The notes under the pieces: generated by a model
The model's database searches: none
Seen by the model: the letters and a program-made list of their open reading frames with translations, nothing else
What the model was told of the DNA's origin: nothing
Assembly (NCBI GenBank): GCA_001801055.1
Contig: MGWP01000058.1
Coordinates: 1 to 34,590 of the forward strand
DNA length: 34,590 nucleotides
Direction of reading: 5' to 3'
Origin: Gallionellales bacterium GWA2_55_18
GTDB taxonomy: Bacteria; Pseudomonadota; Gammaproteobacteria; Burkholderiales; Gallionellaceae
Position numbers and translations under genes: made by a program
Shown here: positions 31,808 to 34,590 of the stretch, in pieces
Layout of the letters: each line of letters starts with the position of its first letter
Numbering within the stretch: the stretch's first letter is position 1

Positions 31808-31876
31808 TATTGAATTCCGGTTTCTGCTTTACCGGCTATATTAATTTCATTTTTCGTATTCTTGGGGGAGAAAGTT

Positions 31877-33292
31877 ATGTCGATGTCGGCAAATGATGTG
31901 TTGAAGATGATTAAAGACCGCGACGTTAAGTTCGTGGATTTCCGTTTTACCGATACGCGCGGCAAGGAGCAGCATGTCGGTGTGCCCGCCAAGTATGTAG
32001 GCATGGAAAAGTTCGAAGAAGGCCATGCGTTTGATGGCTCCTCCATTGCCGGCTGGAAAGGCATTCAGGCGTCGGACATGCTGCTGGTGCCGGATCCGGC
32101 GACGGCTTACCTCGATCCGTTCATGGACGAAAATACCCTGGTGATCACCTGTGACGTGATTGAGCCGACCGACGGCAAGGGTTATGACCGCGATCCGCGT
32201 TCCATCGCGAAGCGCGCCGAGGCTTACCTGAAGTCCAGCGGTATCGGCGACACGGCTTATTTCGGCCCGGAGCCGGAGTTCTTTATTTTTGATTCGGTGA
32301 ACTGGCATGTCGACATGTCCGGCTGTTCTCTCAAAATCAACTCCGAAGAAGCCGCCTGGGCAACCGGCGAGAAATTCGATGGTGGCAACACCGGGCATCG
32401 CCCCATGGTAAAGGGCGGCTATTTCCCGGTTCCACCGGTCGACAGCCTGAACGATATCCGCGCCGCGATGTGCCTGGCGCTGGAAGACATCGGTATCGAA
32501 GTCGAAGTGCATCACCACGAAGTGGCGACCGCCGGGCAATGCGAAATCGGCACCAAGTTCAACACCCTGGTGCGCCGCGCCGACCAGACCCAAGTGCTGA
32601 AATACGTCGTGCATAACGTCGCGCACCAATACGGCAAGACCGCGACCTTCATGCCCAAGCCCATCGTTGGCGACAACGGCTCCGGCATGCATGTGCATCA
32701 ATCGATCTGGAAGGACGGCAAAAACCTGTTTGCGGGTAACGGTTATGCGGGCCTGTCCGAGACCGCGCTGTACTACATCGGCGGCATCATCAAGCACGCC
32801 AAGGCGCTGAATGCGATCACCAACCCGGGCACCAACTCCTACAAGCGTCTGGTTCCGCACTATGAAGCGCCGGTCAAGCTGGCCTATTCGGCGAAGAACC
32901 GCTCCGCGTCGATCCGCATCCCCTATGTGCAAAGCGACAAAGCGCGCCGCATCGAGACCCGTTTCCCGGATCCGACCGCGAACCCGTACTTGTGCTTTAC
33001 GGCGTTGATGATGGCTGGCCTGGATGGCATCCAGAACAAAATCCACCCCGGCGACCCTGCCGACAAAAATCTGTATGATTTGCCGCCGGAAGAAGATGCA
33101 AAGATCCCGACCGTGTGTGCGTCGCTGGATGAAGCGCTGGCGCATCTGGACAAGGATCGCGAGTTCCTGACGCGCGGCGGCGTGTTCTCCAACGACTTCA
33201 TCGATGCCTACATCGCCCTGAAGATGGATGAGGTCAACCGCCTCCGCATGACCACGCATCCGGTTGAGTTTGATATGTATTACAGCATTTGA
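31877..33292 (+). CDS. glnA: Type I glutamine synthetase
   Basis: 471 residues from ATG 31877, seven bases after GGGGGAG; ATG 31883 (MSANDVLK) aligns best with the E. coli start. Signature segments: [52 protein letters not shown]-type [40 protein letters not shown] and the adenylylation loop NLYDLPPEE with Tyr400 (Tyr398 from the second start). It makes glutamine from glutamate, ATP and ammonium. Adenylylation by GlnE is expected. ntrB lies downstream. Confidence 0.98.
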   Translation: MSMSANDVLKMIKDRDVKFVDFRFTDTRGKEQHVGVPAKYVGMEKFEEGHAFDGSSIAGWKGIQASDMLLVPDPATAYLDPFMDENTLVITCDVIEPTDGKGYDRDPRSIAKRAEAYLKSSGIGDTAYFGPEPEFFIFDSVNWHVDMSGCSLKINSEEAAWATGEKFDGGNTGHRPMVKGGYFPVPPVDSLNDIRAAMCLALEDIGIEVEVHHHEVATAGQCEIGTKFNTLVRRADQTQVLKYVVHNVAHQYGKTATFMPKPIVGDNGSGMHVHQSIWKDGKNLFAGNGYAGLSETALYYIGGIIKHAKALNAITNPGTNSYKRLVPHYEAPVKLAYSAKNRSASIRIPYVQSDKARRIETRFPDPTANPYLCFTALMMAGLDGIQNKIHPGDPADKNLYDLPPEEDAKIPTVCASLDEALAHLDKDREFLTRGGVFSNDFIDAYIALKMDEVNRLRMTTHPVEFDMYYSI

Positions 33293-33311
33293 TCACATAA
33301 TGCAGAAAAGC

Positions 33312-33336
33312 AAAACGGGGCGCAAGCCCCGTTTTT
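33312..33336 (+). terminator. Terminator after glnA
   Basis: AAAACGGGGC and GCCCCGTTTT pair perfectly over ten bases around GCAA, followed by another T. It separates glnA from the DUF4124 gene and ntrB. Confidence 0.9.
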
Positions 33337-33408
33337 CATGAGCGGTAAATTTGTCTGTGCCTGGCGCTTGCCCTATACTTGCTTGTGCCAATTTGCAGGA
33401 GGAACATG

Positions 33409-33882
33409 ATGAAACTTGGATGCTTGCTAGGAATTTTGTGTCTCAGCCCAGCTTTGGCGCAGGCGGAGATTTACAAGAGTGTCGATGCAGATGGCCATGT
33501 TACTTATTCCAGCACACCCATCAAAGGCGGCAAGAAGATTATTCTCGAGCCGTTGCCTACCATGGCTCCACTGGCGCGCGCGCGGCCTGCCGCTTCGCCG
33601 GAAGGCTTTCCAAAAGTGGATGGCACGACGCAGAGAGGGCGCGATGACACGCGCCGCAAAATCCTGCAAGACGAATTGGACTCCGAGCAGAAATTGCTCG
33701 AAGAATCCATGCAGCGCTTGAAGGAGGGGGAGGCCAACCCAGAAGTTTACAAAGGCCAGGGCGGAAAAACCTACCGCAACGTAGCGAAATACGAAGAAAA
33801 AATCAAGCTACTGAACGAGCAGGTCGATTTGCATCAAAGAAACATCGAAGCGCTGAAAACCGAGCTGTCCAAACTCAAGTAA
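33409..33882 (+). CDS. Secreted DUF4124-domain protein
   Basis: 157 residues from ATG 33409, which sits six bases after AGGAGG (ATG 33406 is three bases away). Signal peptide MKLGCLLGILCLSPALAQA, then the DUF4124 motif EIYKSVDADGHVTYSSTPIK GGKK and a Pro-rich stretch, ending with a long coiled coil (QDELDSEQKLLEESMQRLKE, then KYEEKIKLLNEQVDLHQRNI). Periplasmic. Function unknown; genes like this often sit between glnA and ntrB in betaproteobacteria. Confidence 0.85.
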   Translation: MKLGCLLGILCLSPALAQAEIYKSVDADGHVTYSSTPIKGGKKIILEPLPTMAPLARARPAASPEGFPKVDGTTQRGRDDTRRKILQDELDSEQKLLEESMQRLKEGEANPEVYKGQGGKTYRNVAKYEEKIKLLNEQVDLHQRNIEALKTELSKLK

Positions 33883-33897
33883 GCCCATTTTTCTGGC

Positions 33898-34590
33898 ATG
33901 TATTCTGCTTTGCATGAACGTATGCTCGAATTTCCTTATCTTACCCTTGAACATCTCGCCACAGCGGTCATCCTGCTGGATGGAGAGTCGCGTATCGTTT
34001 ACATCAATCCGGCAGCAGAAAACCTGTTTGACGTGAGCGGCAAAAATTTGTTTGGGCATGAGATGCCGCAAGTATTTACCCATACCGGGCAATTGGCCAA
34101 TGCGATACAGCAAGCGATTCATAACAACGCCAGTTATATCGAGCATGATCTGACGCTGGGCACGCCCGTGCATGGCAAATTGCAGTTACGCTGCACTGCT
34201 ACTCCATTGCAATTTTCCAACGGGCATGGCAAGGATGCTGCACCTGATGGTGAAACCCGTCATGCCAGTTCCCCTGATGGAGCTACTAGCCATTCCACTA
34301 GGTTGTCAAAGAACGACACCCAAGTCGCTGTTTATCCCGCAAGCGGGCGAGGAGGCGAACGAGAGAGGCAATCTTCAATCCCTGCGGACGATGGGGCAAA
34401 CGAATCGTTGCGCAAGCTTCGTTATAGCTGTTATTTGCTGCTGGAATTTCACCCGATGGACAGGACGCTGAAGCTGGCACGCGAAGAGCAGATGCTGGAC
34501 CAGACACAGGCTAACCGCCTGCTGCTGCGCAACCTCGCGCACGAGATCAAGAACCCGCTCGGCGGCATACGCGGCGCGGCGCAATTGCTC
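33898..34590 (+). CDS. ntrB: Nitrogen-regulation sensor kinase NtrB (5' part; runs off the window)
   Basis: 231 codons are present. A PAS domain (HLATAVILLDGESRIVYINP, AAENLFDVSG, about 15-105) is followed by the dimerisation helix LAREEQMLDQTQANRLLLRN and the H-box NLAHEIKNPLGGIRGAAQLL with His215. NtrB phosphorylates NtrC when nitrogen is short, driving glnA. Residues about 106-176, between the PAS end TATPLQ and YLLLEFHPMDRTLKLAREEQ, are extra relative to the normal short linker and are hydrophilic and low-complexity; part of this DNA matches a family B repeat. The ATG at 33898 has no strong ribosome site. Confidence 0.9.
   Translation, partial: MYSALHERMLEFPYLTLEHLATAVILLDGESRIVYINPAAENLFDVSGKNLFGHEMPQVFTHTGQLANAIQQAIHNNASYIEHDLTLGTPVHGKLQLRCTATPLQFSNGHGKDAAPDGETRHASSPDGATSHSTRLSKNDTQVAVYPASGRGGERERQSSIPADDGANESLRKLRYSCYLLLEFHPMDRTLKLAREEQMLDQTQANRLLLRNLAHEIKNPLGGIRGAAQLL
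34334..34352. repeat. Family B palindrome core within ntrB
   Basis: ATCCCGCAAGCGGGCGAGG shares the CCCGCAAGCGGG core and flanking CGAGG with the complement of the groES-groEL element at 1971-1990. It lies in-frame in the extra NtrB linker. Confidence 0.5.

Noticed and set aside
31847-33259. 470-codon antisense frame across glnA
   Set aside because: It mirrors glnA codon bias; glnA itself is certain and complete.

Overview
The window reads as a chromosomal segment of a betaproteobacterium. The evidence is the set of close family matches (GroESL with both a sigma-32-like promoter and a CIRCE operator, the rhodanese-grxC-secB-gpsA-trmL neighbourhood, BioB, a type I glutamine synthetase followed by NtrB). 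A Gallionellaceae/Nitrosomonadales-type organism would fit, but that placement is an inference and no rRNA is present to settle it.

Layout. 1-1365: two small toxin-antitoxin pairs facing away from each other (ParE/RHH type on minus, HigB/Gp49 plus HTH antidote on plus). 1366-3757: a palindromic repeat, a heat-shock promoter region with CIRCE, groES, groEL and a strong terminator. 3749-3947: tRNA-Phe(GAA), whose promoter overlaps the groEL terminator. 4153-4766: decayed DNA holding a serine-protease pseudogene and the tail of a membrane-protein gene. 4799-10032: a DUF2892 protein, a PglL/Wzy-type O-oligosaccharyltransferase, rhodanese, grxC, secB, an SH3-like periplasmic protein, gpsA and convergent trmL.

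10131-27915 is a long MSHA-type type IV pilus cluster: mshE and mshG (motor ATPase and platform), a prepilin-like protein, a membrane protein of unknown function, four tandem mshA-like major pilin genes each with its own leader region, mshC, a two-gene nucleotidyltransferase cassette, mshD, mshO, mshP (minor pilins), then mshI, a PilN-like gene, mshJ, mshK, mshL (secretin), mshM and mshN. Most genes after mshC overlap by 1-4 bases, so they are probably translationally coupled. No prepilin peptidase is visible, so processing must depend on a gene elsewhere. A PglL-type enzyme 3.3 kb upstream of the cluster could glycosylate these pilins, but this is only inferred.

27988-34590: comF (minus), bioB, a rhodanese (minus), a cation diffusion facilitator, glnA behind sigma-54-like sites, a DUF4124 protein, and the 5' part of ntrB, which runs off the window.

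The least ordinary feature is the density of small dispersed repeats and what they do to genes. One composite element (left arm of AGAGGACAG-like units, a GC-rich palindrome, right arm of CTGTCTTCTG-like units) occurs about five times, all inside the msh cluster. There it lies in-frame in the leaders of several exported proteins and supplies the whole hydrophobic signal segment of MshK. Other palindromic families sit in front of gpsA, between gpsA and trmL, before bioB, between groES and groEL, and apparently in-frame within gpsA and ntrB. The four-pilin array, with one visibly mosaic copy, is the second notable feature.
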